Shown: one piece after another, positions 13,038 through 14,038 of the stretch | Layout of the letters: every line of letters begins with the position of its first letter | Position numbering within the stretch: the stretch's first letter is position 1 | From: Smithella sp. | GTDB lineage: Bacteria > Desulfobacterota > Syntrophia > Syntrophales > Smithellaceae | Direction: 5' to 3' | Length of the DNA stretch: 14,038 nucleotides | NCBI GenBank assembly: GCA_012797505.1 | Contig: JAAZOZ010000403.1 | Span: forward strand, 1 to 14,038 | The notes under the pieces: generated by a model | Told to the model about the DNA's origin: nothing | Seen by the model: only the letters and a program-made list of their open reading frames with translations | Databases searched by the model: none | Made by a program: the position numbers and the translations under genes

Positions 13038-14038
13038 ATGCGAAGCGATCTCATGAAAAAGGGACTGGAGCGGGCGCCGCACCGTTCGCTCTTCAAGGCG
13101 ATGGGTTATACCGATGAAGAAATTGCGCGGCCTCTGATCGGCGTCGTCAACTCAGCCAACGAAATCATTCCCGGCCATATTCATCTGGATTTAATCACCC
13201 AGGATGTAAAAGCGGGCATCCGCATGGCCGGTGGAACCCCCGTTGAATTTCCCGTCATCGGCGTCTGTGACGGCATCGCCATGAACCATGCCGGCATGAA
13301 ATATTCTCTGGCCAGCCGGGAGCTGATCGCCGATTCCATTGAAATCATGGCGACGGCCCATCCGTTTGACGCGCTGGTGTTCATCCCCAACTGCGACAAG
13401 ATTGTTCCCGGCATGCTGATGGCGGCGCTGCGGCTCAACCTCCCTTCCATTTTTATCAGCGGCGGACCGATGCTTGCGGGAAAGGTCCAGGACAAAACCG
13501 TTGATCTCATCTCGGTGTTTGAAGGCGTAGGCTCTGTGAAGGCCAAAAAGATGACCTCCGCCCAGTTGCGGCAACTGGAAGACTGCGCCTGTCCCGGCTG
13601 CGGGTCCTGTTCCGGCATGTACACGGCCAACTCCATGAACTGCGTCACGGAGGCGCTGGGACTGGGACTGCCCGGACACGGCACGATTCCGGCGGTGCTT
13701 GCCGCGCGGCATCGCCTGGCCAAATACGCGGGCATGAAAATACTGGATCTGCTCAAAAAAAACGCCAGACCCCGCGACATCGCAACGCCGGCCGCCTTCA
13801 AAAACGCCATTGCCGTCGATATGGCGCTGGGCTGCTCCACCAATACCGTCCTGCACATTCCGGCCGTCGCTCATGAGGCGGGCATTGCGCTGGATCTGGA
13901 TCTCTTCAACAAAATCAGCGAAAAAACCGCCAATATCTGCAAGCTCAGCCCAGCGGGACCGCATCACATCGAAGATCTCGACGCGGCGGGCGGCATTCAG
14001 GCCGTCATGAAAACGATCGCCAGACTGGGCGTCATCGA
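13038..14038 (+). CDS. ilvD: Dihydroxy-acid dehydratase (3' end outside window)
   Basis: From the ATG at 13038, with AGGGAG 7 bp upstream, the frame is open for 333 codons to the window edge; the full family length is about 550-620 aa. Hallmarks are VVNSANEIIPGHIHL, CDGIAMNHAGMKYSL, NCDKIVPGM (C119), and CACPGCGSCSGMYTANSMNC (C191 in the cluster-ligand position). The position that carries the third cluster Cys in [2Fe-2S] plant and mycobacterial enzymes is not Cys here (NSANEIIPGH), as in E. coli IlvD, so an E. coli-like oxygen-sensitive [4Fe-4S] enzyme is inferred. It dehydrates 2,3-dihydroxy-isovalerate and -methylvalerate to keto acids. It continues the ilv operon after a 177-bp structured gap. 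Confidence 0.95.
   Translation, partial: MRSDLMKKGLERAPHRSLFKAMGYTDEEIARPLIGVVNSANEIIPGHIHLDLITQDVKAGIRMAGGTPVEFPVIGVCDGIAMNHAGMKYSLASRELIADSIEIMATAHPFDALVFIPNCDKIVPGMLMAALRLNLPSIFISGGPMLAGKVQDKTVDLISVFEGVGSVKAKKMTSAQLRQLEDCACPGCGSCSGMYTANSMNCVTEALGLGLPGHGTIPAVLAARHRLAKYAGMKILDLLKKNARPRDIATPAAFKNAIAVDMALGCSTNTVLHIPAVAHEAGIALDLDLFNKISEKTANICKLSPAGPHHIEDLDAAGGIQAVMKTIARLGVI

Noticed and set aside
1..14038. A new defence, mobile or secondary-metabolite system
   Set aside because: All large frames fit known housekeeping or conserved families. I see no transposase, integrase, nuclease, toxin-antitoxin pair, direct-repeat array, tRNA or attachment site.

Overview
The window looks like ordinary chromosomal DNA from a Gram-negative bacterium, most likely a Desulfobacterota (former Deltaproteobacteria) lineage. 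That placement is inferred from gene content recalled from known families: an FmdB-type zinc ribbon with a long acidic extension ending in DETLYDL, a small eight-cysteine zinc-ribbon protein, a HadA/HadB-like MaoC pair, and a single TatA/B-like protein next to tatC. GC content is moderately high. I see no insertion sequence, phage gene, CRISPR array, tRNA or rRNA, and no convincing new defence or mobile system. The most interesting parts are regulatory.

Left part (1-5912), mostly minus strand. A two-gene (R)-specific dehydratase unit (HadA-like then HadB-like) is followed closely by an NtrC-type sigma-54 response regulator whose 3' end lies outside the window. Divergent to hadA is a small plus-strand zinc-ribbon gene, probably with an almost leaderless mRNA. 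It converges on a minus-strand block: a putative inner-membrane protein, a patatin-like lipase, an FmdB-family protein with its own well-formed promoter, and a secreted protein with two CsgG/TolB-like domains.

Middle part (6030-9215), plus strand. A strong sigma-70-type promoter drives tatA and tatC, then a class A penicillin-binding protein tightly coupled to tatC. This is an envelope operon: export of folded proteins plus peptidoglycan synthesis.

Right part (9241-14038), plus strand. This is a branched-chain amino acid operon, ilvB-ilvN-ilvC-ilvD, with ilvD cut by the window edge. Before ilvB lies a classical-looking attenuator: a promoter, a 34-codon leader peptide with a Leu-Val-Val-Val-Val run, a strong GC-rich terminator, and a second terminator-like hairpin whose arm can pair with the first. 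IlvN has Asp at a position where Gly is usual and where Gly-to-Asp is known to relieve valine inhibition in E. coli IlvH. A GC-rich inverted-repeat element separates ilvC from ilvD. Together the four enzymes convert pyruvate (or pyruvate plus 2-ketobutyrate) to the keto-acid precursors of valine, leucine and isoleucine.
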